64,000 bases of DNA from Arthrobacter sp. PAMC25564 (GCF_004798705.1 NZ_CP039290.1:1364001-1428000), one strand, 5' to 3'. Counted from the first letter of the stretch, positions 8,573 to 16,540 are shown. The notes: generated by a model not told the origin, from the sequence alone. Made by a program: numbers and translations.

Positions 8573-8716
8573 ATGCGGACTGACATGGGCAGATACCACG
8601 CCAGGGATACAAAACGGGAATCCCGGAGACGGCGTTTCCAGGCACTGGCGTACGCGGGGCTGGCCGCGCTCGCCGTGGTGACGGCCGCCGTCGTCGTGAT
8701 CGCGCTGCAGCGGTGA
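8573..8716 (+). CDS. Tiny single-helix membrane protein (47 residues)
   Basis: The frame from the ATG at 8573 to TGA at 8714-8716 encodes 47 residues: a polar start, the basic stretch KRESRRRRF, one hydrophobic helix (LAYAGLAALAVVTAAVVVIAL) and a final QR. The pattern RRRF-x-x-x-A-x-Y-x-GLA repeats that of the protein at 6254-6454, so the two may be related and bracket the ImmA/DUF6545/HTH genes. TACCAT lies 7 bases before the ATG and could be a -10 of a leaderless transcript; no ribosome site is seen. CCCGA-aaca-TCGGG at 8541-8554 is a small inverted repeat in its promoter. Confidence 0.5.
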   Translation: MRTDMGRYHARDTKRESRRRRFQALAYAGLAALAVVTAAVVVIALQR

Positions 8717-8842
8717 CCCGACTCGCCGGCTCCGGGCCACCGGCGCGTCGGTTGAGGCTGCCGCCTGCCCCTAGACTTGGACCTTGGACCTATTCAAACG
8801 AGCGTTGCAGCGGCCTGCGCTGTGAGTCCTAGGGGAACACGT

Positions 8843-10153
8843 ATGCCAGAACCGGTCGACACCACCTCTGCTGACGCTGCCGTCGAGGCAGAGCAGCCCG
8901 AACTCCGACGCCGGCGTGACCGCCGCGGCGATGACTCCGACCCCCGGACGGGAACCATGCCAATCATCACGCCCAACGACGTCGGCAACCAGCCGGTGGC
9001 TCCGGTCCGCAGCGGATCCTGGGCCGAGGCCGCCGCCGCCGCGGACGCGACCCAGGCCATTGACGGCGCTTCCACTGACAGCGCTTCCACCGATACAGCA
9101 CCGCTTCCGCCGCGGGCGGCCCTGGCCGCCGCCCCGGCCCTGCCCGAAACGGCGCCCGCGGTCCCGGCCCAGCCCGCACGCTCCACCCGCTCCGCCGGCC
9201 GCGCGGCGGCACTGGCCACCCCGGGCCCGGACTTCATCAGCTCACCGGGACTCTTTGTCCGCGAGCAGAAGCCCCGGCCCCGCGGCGGCTTCCGCGGCGC
9301 CCTCTACAAGATGACCGGCGGCAGCCTGAACCTCGGGCCCGGCGCCCGGCAGCGCGAGGAGGACGAGCTCGCGCGGCGCATCTCCCGCCAGCTCCAGGGC
9401 AGCTACAACACCGCCGTCCTGAGCCTCAAGGGCGGGATCGGCAAAACGTCCACCACCGTCGGCGTCGGACTGACCCTGGCCGAATACCGCGGCGATCCGC
9501 CGTGCGCGATCGACGCGAACCCCGACTCCGGCGACCTCGTGGAGCGCGCCCTCGGCGAGGGCCTCTACCAGCAGCAGAGCCCGCGCACCATCACGGACCT
9601 GCTCAAGAACATCGACTCGGTCGATTCGCTCACGGACCTGGCCCGGTACATGCACCATGCCGGCCGGCTGCACCTGATTGCCGGCGAACAGGACCCCGAG
9701 GTCTCCGACTCGCTGACCGCCGAGGAATACCTGCGGATCCGCAAACTCGTCTCCGGCTACTACTCCGTGGCCCTGACGGACTGCGGAACCGGCGTCACGC
9801 ACAACGCCATGAGCGGGATCCTGCAGTCTGCGGACAACCTGATCATCGCGTCGGGCTATGCCGTCAGCGGGGCCAAGCGCGCCCGCAGCACCCTGCACTG
9901 GCTGGCGAGCCACGGCTACGAGGAACTGGCCCGCAACGCGATCGTGGTCATCACGGATAAGGACGAGGTCTCCTCCCGGGTGGACAAGGACGCGATCGAG
10001 GAGCACCTGTCCGGCATCTGCCGGCAGCTGATCGCCGTTCCCCACGACCGCGGAGTGGCCGACGGCGACCTCGTCACCCTGGACGTGCTGCGCCCCGAAA
10101 CACGGCGGGCCTACAAGGAGATCGCCGCCGCGATCGTGGACGGGTTCGTTTAG
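8843..10153 (+). CDS. MinD/ParA-like ATPase with long disordered N-terminus
   Basis: A 436-residue protein. The ATG at 8843 follows AGGGGAACACGT; an in-frame start 66 bases upstream lacks a ribosome site. Residues 1-185 are low in order and rich in Ala, Pro, Thr and charged residues. The ATPase domain starts near 188 with LSLKGGIGKTS, a deviant Walker A with the signature Lys196 and Lys201; ALTDCGTG is Walker B-like and IVVITDKDE follows. This arrangement is that of MinD-like ATPases tied to type VII (ESX) secretion and to unlinked actinobacterial copies. No ESX gene is near. It would act as a membrane- or partner-bound switch. The GAF-ANTAR gene follows after 8 bases, so the two may share a transcript. 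Confidence 0.8.
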   Translation: MPEPVDTTSADAAVEAEQPELRRRRDRRGDDSDPRTGTMPIITPNDVGNQPVAPVRSGSWAEAAAAADATQAIDGASTDSASTDTAPLPPRAALAAAPALPETAPAVPAQPARSTRSAGRAAALATPGPDFISSPGLFVREQKPRPRGGFRGALYKMTGGSLNLGPGARQREEDELARRISRQLQGSYNTAVLSLKGGIGKTSTTVGVGLTLAEYRGDPPCAIDANPDSGDLVERALGEGLYQQQSPRTITDLLKNIDSVDSLTDLARYMHHAGRLHLIAGEQDPEVSDSLTAEEYLRIRKLVSGYYSVALTDCGTGVTHNAMSGILQSADNLIIASGYAVSGAKRARSTLHWLASHGYEELARNAIVVITDKDEVSSRVDKDAIEEHLSGICRQLIAVPHDRGVADGDLVTLDVLRPETRRAYKEIAAAIVDGFV

Positions 10154-10161
10154 GCTTAGGC

Positions 10162-10896
10162 ATGGTCAACTATGCCGGGAATGAAGCCGTCCTGCAGCTG
10201 CAGGACCTCATCATGGGCACCGGGAACGTCGAGGACTTCCTTGACCGTCTCGCGGAATTCTCCGCGGCCACGCTTACCCACTCCGTCGGCGCGGAGATCG
10301 ACTGCGGGGTGACGCTCCGGCGTCGGAAGCGGTCCATGACGGTGGCGGGCAGCAGCCAGCGGGCCGTCACCCTGGACCGGATCGAACAAAGCATCGGCGA
10401 CGGCCCCTGCCTTGAGGCGTTGCGGACCCGGTCCGTGGTCCTGCTCGCCGATGTGGATAAGGACGCTCGCTGGCCGGACTACCAGCTCCAGCTCGCCGCC
10501 AACGGATGCCGCAGCACCCTCGGTGTTCCGCTGGAAATCGGCGAGGACGCGGCCGCCGCGCTGAACTTCTTTGCCTCTGCCACCGGGGTCTTCACCGACG
10601 ACGTCATTGCCTGGGCCGCGGGCTTCGCGGACCTCGCCGGCCGGGCCCTGCGCCTGGCCGTGCGGATCGGCACGGCCCAGTCCCGCGCGGAGGACCTGCA
10701 GGCCGCCATGGAGCACCGCACCTCGATCGACGTGGCCTGCGGCGTCATCATGGCCCAGAACCGCTGTTCCCAGGACGAGGCCATGGCCATCCTGACGAGG
10801 GTCTCCAGCAACCGGAACCAGAAGCTGAGGGACGTCGCCGCCGGAATCCTGCATAACCTGCCGGGCGGAGAAGTCCGCACCCACTTCGACGCGTGA
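10162..10896 (+). CDS. GAF-ANTAR RNA-binding antiterminator protein
   Basis: A 244-residue cytoplasmic regulator. Residues 20-165 form a GAF sensor domain (with the GDGPCLEALRT and STLGVPLEI segments). Residues 180-240 form an ANTAR domain: AMEHRTSIDVACGVIMAQNR, then EAMAILTRVSSNRNQKLRDV, with the conserved Ala, Gly and Arg pattern of the AmiR/NasR RNA-binding three-helix bundle. Such proteins sense a ligand or light and bind paired hairpins in leader RNAs to prevent termination. TAGGCT lies shortly before the ATG and could serve a short or absent leader. Targets are not identifiable. Confidence 0.85.
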   Translation: MVNYAGNEAVLQLQDLIMGTGNVEDFLDRLAEFSAATLTHSVGAEIDCGVTLRRRKRSMTVAGSSQRAVTLDRIEQSIGDGPCLEALRTRSVVLLADVDKDARWPDYQLQLAANGCRSTLGVPLEIGEDAAAALNFFASATGVFTDDVIAWAAGFADLAGRALRLAVRIGTAQSRAEDLQAAMEHRTSIDVACGVIMAQNRCSQDEAMAILTRVSSNRNQKLRDVAAGILHNLPGGEVRTHFDA

Positions 10897-10971
10897 CGCT
10901 GCCCACCGCGACCTCCCAGCCCCGCCCACCGCCCGTCCCCGCCCACCGTGCCCCACCCGCCCACCCAACTA

Positions 10972-11021
10972 GCTCGCAGTTGTTGTCGTTTTGAGCGCCC
11001 AAAACGGCAACTACTGCGAGC
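10972..11021. repeat. Intergenic palindrome, family C (copy 1)
   Basis: GCTCGCAGTTGTTGTC and its inverse with two mismatches form 22-base arms around a short loop (GAGCGCC region). A second copy, with the same flanks (AACTxGCTCGCAG and CAGTCGGGC), lies at 54698-54745. It sits downstream of the GAF-ANTAR gene, between convergent genes. Confidence 0.75.
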
Positions 11022-11183
11022 CAGTCGGGCCGGGGCAGGCATGGAGACGGGATGGTGCCGCCGGCCCAGGGCCAGGGGCATTCCTGGGGGACGGCCTCCG
11101 CGGGCGCGCCGCCGGAATCGACAACGTCGCCGGGCGCCTCGGGCTCATGCCTTGACGGTCTAAACGTATTTGCCGACGTCCGG

Positions 11184-12533
11184 TCAGGTCACATTGAAGG
11201 GCACGCTGGTTGCCGACGTCAGCCCTGGGCTGCTCGCCACCAGGCTGGTCCCGGTAGTTTTTCCATTGATGGAAAGATCGCTGAACGTGGCCATACCGTG
11301 GATGGATTTGATGGATTTGGTTCCCTTAAGGTTGCGCTGGGTAGCCTCCATTGATACCGATGCCGTGGAGTCGTCGGTCTGGTTGCCGAAACGGTCAACC
11401 ACCAGGACGGTCACCGCCGGTGTGATGGTGGCGCCGTTCCCGGTGGTAGTTGGCTGCTGGCCAAAGGCGAGGGCACTCGCGGCTGCGGCCGTGATGGTGG
11501 CGGACTGCGAGGCGCCGGTGAGTCCTGTTGTGCTGACGGTGATCGACGGCGTGCCCATTTTGGTGTCGCCGTAGAAGAACGTGGCGGTGGACGTCCCGGA
11601 CGGAATTGTTATCTGTGTGATAGCCGCACCGCCGGAGGTGGCGGCGAAAACGCCCGTTCCGGTGGAGCCGAGGTTCAGCGTGGTGGTGCCCACCGTGACA
11701 GGGGCACCGGTGTCATCCTGGCGTTGCACTGTGATGGAACCCAGGGTGGCGCTGTCCGAGGCCTGGCCCGTGACGGCGCCGGTGGTGAAGGCAAGTTTTC
11801 TGGCGACGGCCGCAACGTTGAAGGCCGTGCTGGTGGCGGAGATCAGGCCGGTGCTGGACGCGGCGAGGGTGTACCCGGCACCGGCCCTATTGATGGACAG
11901 GTTGCTGAAGGTGGCAACCCCTGAGGAATTGGTGGCCGCTGTGAGTGTGCCGGAGAGGGTTCCCGCGCCGGGGTTGGTGCCGATCGCGACGCTCACCTGG
12001 ATGCCGGCGGCGGGCACGGCCGCGCCGGACGCGGTCTGTACGGCCACGGTGACGGCCGGCGCAATCGACGCCCCCGCCGGGACATTGCCTGGCTGCGCGG
12101 TGAACACCGTCTTGGTGGCCGTGGCAACGGCGACCGTACCGCTCGCGGCGCTGGTCCCCGTCCAGGACCGGTAGACCGCGGTGACCTTGTACGTGTAGGC
12201 GCCGTCGGGCACCCCGGTGTCCGTACAGGACGTACCAGTTATGAGTGTGGCGGGGCTGCTGCCGCAGGCCGCCAGGGTGCTGGCACCGGTGGCGCGGGTG
12301 ACGTAGTACCCGGTGGGTGTGGTTGCCCCGGCCGCGGCGGCCCACGTGACGGGAACGCTGGACATGCTGGTGGATGGCACCGAGACGCCTGTGGGTTCTG
12401 CCAGCGTGCCGGCGCTGGCCGCTCCCACGCCTCTTCCCGTTGCCTGCCAGTAGGCCGTCGCGGCCGTTGCGCCGATCAGCGTGAGGAGAACCAACGCAAT
12501 GCTGACCAGTGCTCCATGGCCGATCAGGCGCAC
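11184..12533 (-). CDS. Exported multi-domain Ig-like/fibronectin-like surface protein
   Basis: About 449 residues if read from the GTG at 12533 (VRLIGHGALVSIAL), preceded by GGAGCTGGA. Frames open further to 12602 and 12680, but a strong hairpin lies in that stretch, so the later start is preferred. The hydrophobic signal VSIALVLLTLIGATAATAYW, then an ATxRGVGAASAGT segment, resembles the SipW/TasA-type signal of the adjacent gene. A fibronectin-like domain follows (TWAAAAGATTPTGYYVTRAT), then three or more repeats of an Ig-like unit ending in TFSNLSINRAG or TFSDLSINGKT and a closing SATSVPFNVT. Ser, Thr, Ala and Gly dominate. It is probably a cell-surface or matrix protein; the substrate is unknown. 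Confidence 0.75.
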   Translation of the reverse strand: MRLIGHGALVSIALVLLTLIGATAATAYWQATGRGVGAASAGTLAEPTGVSVPSTSMSSVPVTWAAAAGATTPTGYYVTRATGASTLAACGSSPATLITGTSCTDTGVPDGAYTYKVTAVYRSWTGTSAASGTVAVATATKTVFTAQPGNVPAGASIAPAVTVAVQTASGAAVPAAGIQVSVAIGTNPGAGTLSGTLTAATNSSGVATFSNLSINRAGAGYTLAASSTGLISATSTAFNVAAVARKLAFTTGAVTGQASDSATLGSITVQRQDDTGAPVTVGTTTLNLGSTGTGVFAATSGGAAITQITIPSGTSTATFFYGDTKMGTPSITVSTTGLTGASQSATITAAAASALAFGQQPTTTGNGATITPAVTVLVVDRFGNQTDDSTASVSMEATQRNLKGTKSIKSIHGMATFSDLSINGKTTGTSLVASSPGLTSATSVPFNVT

Positions 12534-12540
12534 AAATAAG

Positions 12541-12584
12541 TCCAGCTCCTGCCGGAACCCGTGGCGGGTTCCGGCGGAGCTGGA
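12541..12584 (-). terminator. Strong hairpin between the two exported-protein genes
   Basis: Arms at 12541-12561 and 12565-12584 pair over 20 bases with one bulge and a 3-base loop; the arms begin TCCAGCTCC and end GGAGCTGGA. On the minus strand CTTATTTG follows, a weak T tail. It would end or reduce transcription from the upstream gene at 12694-13167. It overlaps a longer possible N-terminus of the next gene and argues for the GTG start at 12533. Confidence 0.6.
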
Positions 12585-12693
12585 CTCACGTGTGCCTGGC
12601 ATCTGGGGCTCTCTGACGGGCTGGTGCCTTATGTTTCTGCCAGCAGTTAGGCGCGAGACTAGCAGATTCCAGCCGGGCATCAGCCGTGTGGTG

Positions 12694-13167
12694 TTAGCTT
12701 GCGGCGATGTACAGCGGTACCGTGACGTTCTTGCACGCGTCCTGGTTCTGCGCCCGATTGATCATGGAGACCGTGACGGTACCCGTCTTGATGCCCGAAG
12801 CAGCGATCTCGCCGGGCGTGAAGGTTGGTGTGCCCACGGTGAAATCGGCGGCGGTGCAGCCGGAGACCGTGTCCCACGTTGTTCCATCGGACTTGGCCAC
12901 TGTGACGCTGACCGCCGCGAGATTCTGGGATCCGGTGCCCGGGTTGGTGACTGTGAAGGCCACGGTCTGGGCGGGGCCGCCGGGTGTGAGCGGGCCGCCG
13001 GTGGCTGCGGTGGTCGTCACCGTGAAGCTAGTGCTGGTTCCGGCCGAAGTGGCGCCCGTTCCGTTGCCCATGGCGGACCAGTAAGCGAATGCCGCTCCGC
13101 CTCCGACGGCCAGCAGTACGGCCGTGGTGATCGCGATGCGCCTTCTACGTCCAATAACCTTCGTCAT
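12694..13167 (-). CDS. SipW/TasA-type exported protein
   Basis: A 157-residue exported protein. GAGGGG stands before the ATG at 13167. The N-terminus is MTKVIGRRRRIAITTAVL followed by LAVGGGAAFAYWSAMGNGTG, a basic start, hydrophobic helix and AYW cleavage region like that of SipW-processed camelysin/TasA proteins. The rest is a beta-rich domain (SFTVTTTAATGGPLTPGG, VAFTVTNPGTGSQNLAAVSV) with two Cys in the second half that could pair. It should be cleaved and released or built into surface fibres. It lies just upstream of the larger protein with the same type of signal, so the two probably act together. No dedicated signal peptidase gene is nearby. Confidence 0.75.
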   Translation of the reverse strand: MTKVIGRRRRIAITTAVLLAVGGGAAFAYWSAMGNGTGATSAGTSTSFTVTTTAATGGPLTPGGPAQTVAFTVTNPGTGSQNLAAVSVTVAKSDGTTWDTVSGCTAADFTVGTPTFTPGEIAASGIKTGTVTVSMINRAQNQDACKNVTVPLYIAAS

Positions 13168-13403
13168 GTCAATTCCCCTCGTAGGTGCGTAGTCCGCGAG
13201 ACCAATAATGCGGAAGCCGCAGAGACCGTTGGCGCCTTTTCAGGCCCCGATGTATCGAGTTTTGCGGGCCCAGATCAAGTGCGGCCCAAGGAAAACCCAA
13301 GGAAAACCCAAGGTTTACTCAAGAGTGTTCAGCGCACCGGCTGCCGTGCCGTCCCCGAGGAACCCGGTGCACCGTCAGGTGACAGTTGCCTAGGATGAAG
13401 GGG

Positions 13404-14618
13404 ATGACCACCACACGCCACGCACCCTTCAGCCTCCGCAGCATCGCCGTCCCCGCGTTCGGGCCCGCCCTGCTGTTCAGTATCGGGGAAGGCGCCATCC
13501 TGCCGGTGGTGGCCCTCTCCGCCCGGGACCTTGGCGCTTCGGTGGCCGTCGCCGCGTTGGTCGTCACCCTGATCGGGCTGGGCTCCTGGTTCTTCAACCT
13601 GCCGGCCTCGCTGATCACCCTCAAGTTCGGCGAACGCTGGGCGATCGTCGGAGCCGCGGCCGCCAGCGCGCTCGCCCTGGCGGCCGCGGCCGTGTCCGCG
13701 CTGCTCCCGGCGGGACTCTGGCTGCTCGCGGCGGCGATGGTCGTCGTCGGGATGGCCGCGAGCGTCTTCAGCCTGGCCCGGCAGAAGTACCTGACCGAGG
13801 CGGTCCCGGTGATCTTCCGGGCCCGGGCCCTGTCCACGCTCGGCGGCGTCACCAGGATCGGCATCTTCATCGGGCCGTTCATCGGCGCCGGGGTGATGCA
13901 GTTCTCCGGGATCACCGGCGCCTACTGGGCCGGCGTCGTCGCCATGGCCGCCGCCGCCGTCCTGTCCGTGACCATTCCGGACCTCGTGGCGGCGCCGGCC
14001 GCGGCGGACGGCGTCCCCGTCCGGCAGCCCACGCTGCGCAGCGTGGCTGTGTCCCACGCCGGCGTGTTCCTGACCGTCGGGGTGGGGGTGTTGCTGCTCA
14101 GCGCGCTGCGGGCCTCCCGGCAGGTCGTCATCCCGCTCTGGGCCGACCACCTGGGCATGGATGCCACGCAGGCCTCGCTCATCTACGGGATCTCCGGAGC
14201 CATCGACATGCTCGTCTTCTACCCGGCGGGCAAGCTGATGGACCGCAAGGGCAGGCAATGGGTCGCGGTGCCGTCCACCCTGATCATGGGGACGGCGATG
14301 CTGCTGATTCCGCTCAGCACCGGCTTCGTGGGCCTGATGCTGGCGGCGCTGCTGATCGGCTTCGGCAACGGCATCAGCTCCGGCCTGAACATGACGCTCG
14401 GGGCCGATTTCTCACCGGACAACGGCCGCGGCCAGTTCCTCGGCATCTGGCGGTTCATGGCCGACGCCGGATCCACCGGCGGCCCGGTGCTGCTCTCAGC
14501 CGTGACCGCTGCGGCCTCGCTCGGCGCCGGGGTGGGCGCCACCGGGGTGCTCGGCTTCGCTGCCGCCGTCGTCTTCGGCATCACCATTCCCCGGCTGAAG
14601 CACCGCCGGAACTACTGA
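13404..14618 (+). CDS. MFS transporter
   Basis: A 404-residue membrane protein with about 12 hydrophobic segments and the MFS pattern of a charged loop between helices 2 and 3 (SLITLKFGERWAIV) and again between helices 8 and 9 (PAGKLMDRKGRQWVAVPS). The ATG at 13404 follows GATGAAGGG at a good distance; a TTG six codons earlier is less likely. The second half has GFGNGISSGLNMTLGADFS. Substrate is not deducible; drug or metabolite efflux is the usual role of this subgroup. Three copies of CCCAAGGAAAA lie about 90-120 bases upstream. Confidence 0.85.
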   Translation: MTTTRHAPFSLRSIAVPAFGPALLFSIGEGAILPVVALSARDLGASVAVAALVVTLIGLGSWFFNLPASLITLKFGERWAIVGAAAASALALAAAAVSALLPAGLWLLAAAMVVVGMAASVFSLARQKYLTEAVPVIFRARALSTLGGVTRIGIFIGPFIGAGVMQFSGITGAYWAGVVAMAAAAVLSVTIPDLVAAPAAADGVPVRQPTLRSVAVSHAGVFLTVGVGVLLLSALRASRQVVIPLWADHLGMDATQASLIYGISGAIDMLVFYPAGKLMDRKGRQWVAVPSTLIMGTAMLLIPLSTGFVGLMLAALLIGFGNGISSGLNMTLGADFSPDNGRGQFLGIWRFMADAGSTGGPVLLSAVTAAASLGAGVGATGVLGFAAAVVFGITIPRLKHRRNY

Positions 14619-14683
14619 GGCCTGCCCCTGGGCCTGGGAGCCCGGGACGCGCATCCTGGCCCTCGCTGCGCAACCTGCCCTCC

Positions 14684-14741
14684 GCTGCGCACATTCCCTG
14701 TCGCGGCCGGAATTCCGGTAGCGACAGGGAATGTGCGCAGC
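14684..14741. repeat. Intergenic palindrome, family D (copy 1)
   Basis: Perfect 21-base arms (GCTGCGCACATTCCCTG... and its inverse) surround CCGGAATTCCGG. The flanks GACGCGCATCCTG and GCCAGGCACAAGGCG recur around copy 2 at 16483-16540. It lies between convergent genes and could also act as a two-way terminator, although no T run follows. Confidence 0.8.
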
Positions 14742-14820
14742 GCCAGGCACAAGGCGCAGCGTGGGAGCGGCGGGAGGCTCCGCGCCCTCAGCGCCCCGGC
14801 GCGTCCCGCCGTCGTCGCCG

Positions 14821-15693
14821 TCAGCTGCGCTTGAGCCGGTTGGCCGGCGGCAGGCTGTGGTTGGCGGCCAGGATCCGGAGCGCGTCCATTGCGGGGATTC
14901 TGTCGGCGGACTCCAGGAGCAGCCAGGAGCGGTGACCGGGGTCCGAGAGTTCTTCGTGCAGAGTCAGGACGCGGGATTTGTCACTGCCTTTCATCTGCCG
15001 TGCCGTGATCAGCGGGTTCCTGATGGTCGCGCACAACACGACGGCGTCGTCGAGGTGACGGTCCTTGTCCCGGGAGTCTTCCCGATAGGCGGCGCCTTTC
15101 AGAACCAGTGCGCCGAGGGCATTGGGGATGCTGATGAGCACCGGGCCGTCGTCGTCGGCGGTCATCCGGCAGTTGACTGTCCGCCGCAGGGCCTGGGTGC
15201 CGCCGGGGACCTGGAAAGGCCTACGGCCGCCGAGGGTCGGGAGCATCTTCGGAGCCAGGTGGTCGGCGACCATCACATCGATCTGCTGGTCACCGCGGAC
15301 GAACCGGTGCGCCGGCGCCGACGCGTCGATGGAAGGCTCAAGCTCGTAGCCCAGCGACCGGAGGACGGCCGCGACAGACATCGTCGTCGCCGCGCCCGTC
15401 TCAATGTGCAGCACGATGTCGACGTCCGCCGTGGGCCGGGATACGGCGAGTCCGGCGGCGGCCGAGTGCAGCTGCACCATGAGCCCGCCGACGAGGGTCC
15501 ACTGGGTCGAGGGCAGTGCCCGTGCCAGCTCGACGCACTGCGGCCACGGGATACCCCAGCCGCCCGGCGGTACGGGGACATCCCACATGGGCCAGTCATC
15601 GGGCGTGTCATCCGGCGGGACCGAGCCTTCAGCGATGGCTGGCTCCGACATGGAGAAGTCCGGTGATGACCCGCTGGCCGGCGCTGCGCTCAC
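14821..15693 (-). CDS. Nucleotidyltransferase-fold protein, AbiEii-like toxin candidate
   Basis: Up to 290 residues from a GTG at 15693; an ATG at 15651 is an equal alternative (276 residues). The core has WTLVGGLMVQLH then SRPTADVDIVLHI, the GG and D-x-D pattern of minimal nucleotidyltransferases of the AbiEii/AbiGii type, and VRGDQQIDVMVAD as the third acidic strand. These enzymes transfer nucleotides to tRNA or proteins and act as toxins in known pairs. The start overlaps the end of the HTH gene before it, so the two are coupled. That gene takes the place of an antitoxin. Toxicity is inferred from family and layout, not shown. Confidence 0.75.
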   Translation of the reverse strand: MSAAPASGSSPDFSMSEPAIAEGSVPPDDTPDDWPMWDVPVPPGGWGIPWPQCVELARALPSTQWTLVGGLMVQLHSAAAGLAVSRPTADVDIVLHIETGAATTMSVAAVLRSLGYELEPSIDASAPAHRFVRGDQQIDVMVADHLAPKMLPTLGGRRPFQVPGGTQALRRTVNCRMTADDDGPVLISIPNALGALVLKGAAYREDSRDKDRHLDDAVVLCATIRNPLITARQMKGSDKSRVLTLHEELSDPGHRSWLLLESADRIPAMDALRILAANHSLPPANRLKRS

Positions 15694-16333
15694 GGGTGGC
15701 GAGGGAACCCATCAGGTCCACGGCGATGGCCGCGACCAGGGCCCGGCCGTCGGCGAAGGGTTCGGCGATGTCCACTTCGTGCAGGATGGCGTTGCCGTCG
15801 GGGTCTTCGACCATGCCGAATGCGTCAGCGAGGGCCTGGGCATCCCCGGCCATGACGTAGCCTTCGGCGATCCCTCCGCCACCGGACAACCCGAAGGTTG
15901 CCGCCATGGCTCCGTCGCGCATCGCGGCTGCCCCGCTGGCGACGAGATGATCGTTTAGGGCCGCCAGCCCGTCCGGGCTGACGCGGAATCGTCGTGTCGT
16001 ATCCTTCTTCCGGGCCAGGAGGCACACGGCATTGGCGTCCAGCTCGCGCAGCCTGCTCCTCAGCCGCGACTTCTCTGAGGAGGAAATCCAGGTGGGGTTC
16101 TGGCCGGAGAGCAGCGCCAGGGCTGCCCAGGCGGTCTTTGCGGTCCACGCTCGGCCATGACGCGTGCCGCCGACAGCGACGCGCTCAACGGTGGACCGGT
16201 CGATGAGGATGGTCTTGCCGACCGTGCCGGCCGCAGTCAGCTGGCCGGAGCGCAGCAGGCGGTGGACCGACATCTTGCTGCGGTCGAGGCGTTCCGCGGC
16301 TTCGGCGACGGTGATTCCCCTATCCGTTCCCAT
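15629..16333 (-). CDS. HTH regulator, likely antitoxin of the nucleotidyltransferase pair
   Basis: A 234-residue protein. Residues 7-60 form a MerR/excisionase-like helix-turn-helix: ITVAEAAERLDRSKMSVHRL, then LLRSGQLTAAGTVGKTILID. The rest (AWTAKTAWAALALLSGQNPT, SRLRSRLRELDANAV) is typical of the actinobacterial protein found with nucleotidyltransferases, where it should neutralise the partner or repress the operon. It is the first gene of the pair. Four near-identical sites of the form CACTAnnnGTT lie directly upstream of its ATG at 16333, so autoregulation is very likely. ORF and partner order are seen; the antitoxin role is inference. Confidence 0.75.
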   Translation of the reverse strand: MGTDRGITVAEAAERLDRSKMSVHRLLRSGQLTAAGTVGKTILIDRSTVERVAVGGTRHGRAWTAKTAWAALALLSGQNPTWISSSEKSRLRSRLRELDANAVCLLARKKDTTRRFRVSPDGLAALNDHLVASGAAAMRDGAMAATFGLSGGGGIAEGYVMAGDAQALADAFGMVEDPDGNAILHEVDIAEPFADGRALVAAIAVDLMGSLATRERSAGQRVITGLLHVGASHR

Positions 16334-16334
16334 G

Positions 16335-16401
16335 CACTAATAGTTATGGATCTAACGGGTAGTGTCAATGCACTAACCGTTGCGTGTGGGACGGTAAGTG
16401 T
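16335..16401. promoter_or_regulatory. Multi-site operator of the HTH/nucleotidyltransferase pair
   Basis: AACGGGTAGTG (16354-16364) and CACTAACCGTT (16371-16381) are inverted copies, one mismatch, 6 bases apart. CACTAATAGTTA at 16335-16346 and, on the other strand, CACTTACCGT at 16391-16400 add two more half sites. GGTAGTGTCAATG and GGTAAGTGTCAATG recur about 32 bases apart, three helical turns. The array covers the probable promoter and start of the HTH gene. Confidence 0.65.
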
Positions 16402-16482
16402 CAATGATCGACCGTGAGGGTTGTCTTGCCATGCGCCAGCTGGCGATGCACAAGCCGCCCCTCGACGCGCATCCTGCCTCTC

Positions 16483-16540
16483 GCTGCGCGCATTTCCTGT
16501 CGCGGCCGGAATTCCGGTAGCGACAGGAAATGCGCGCAGT
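16483..16540. repeat. Intergenic palindrome, family D (copy 2)
   Basis: Arms GCTGCGCGCATTTCCTG... and its inverse around CCGGAATTCCGG, differing from copy 1 (14684-14741) by compensating changes in both arms, so pairing is kept. It lies downstream of the AhpD-like gene. The two copies flank the HTH/nucleotidyltransferase locus. Confidence 0.8.
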
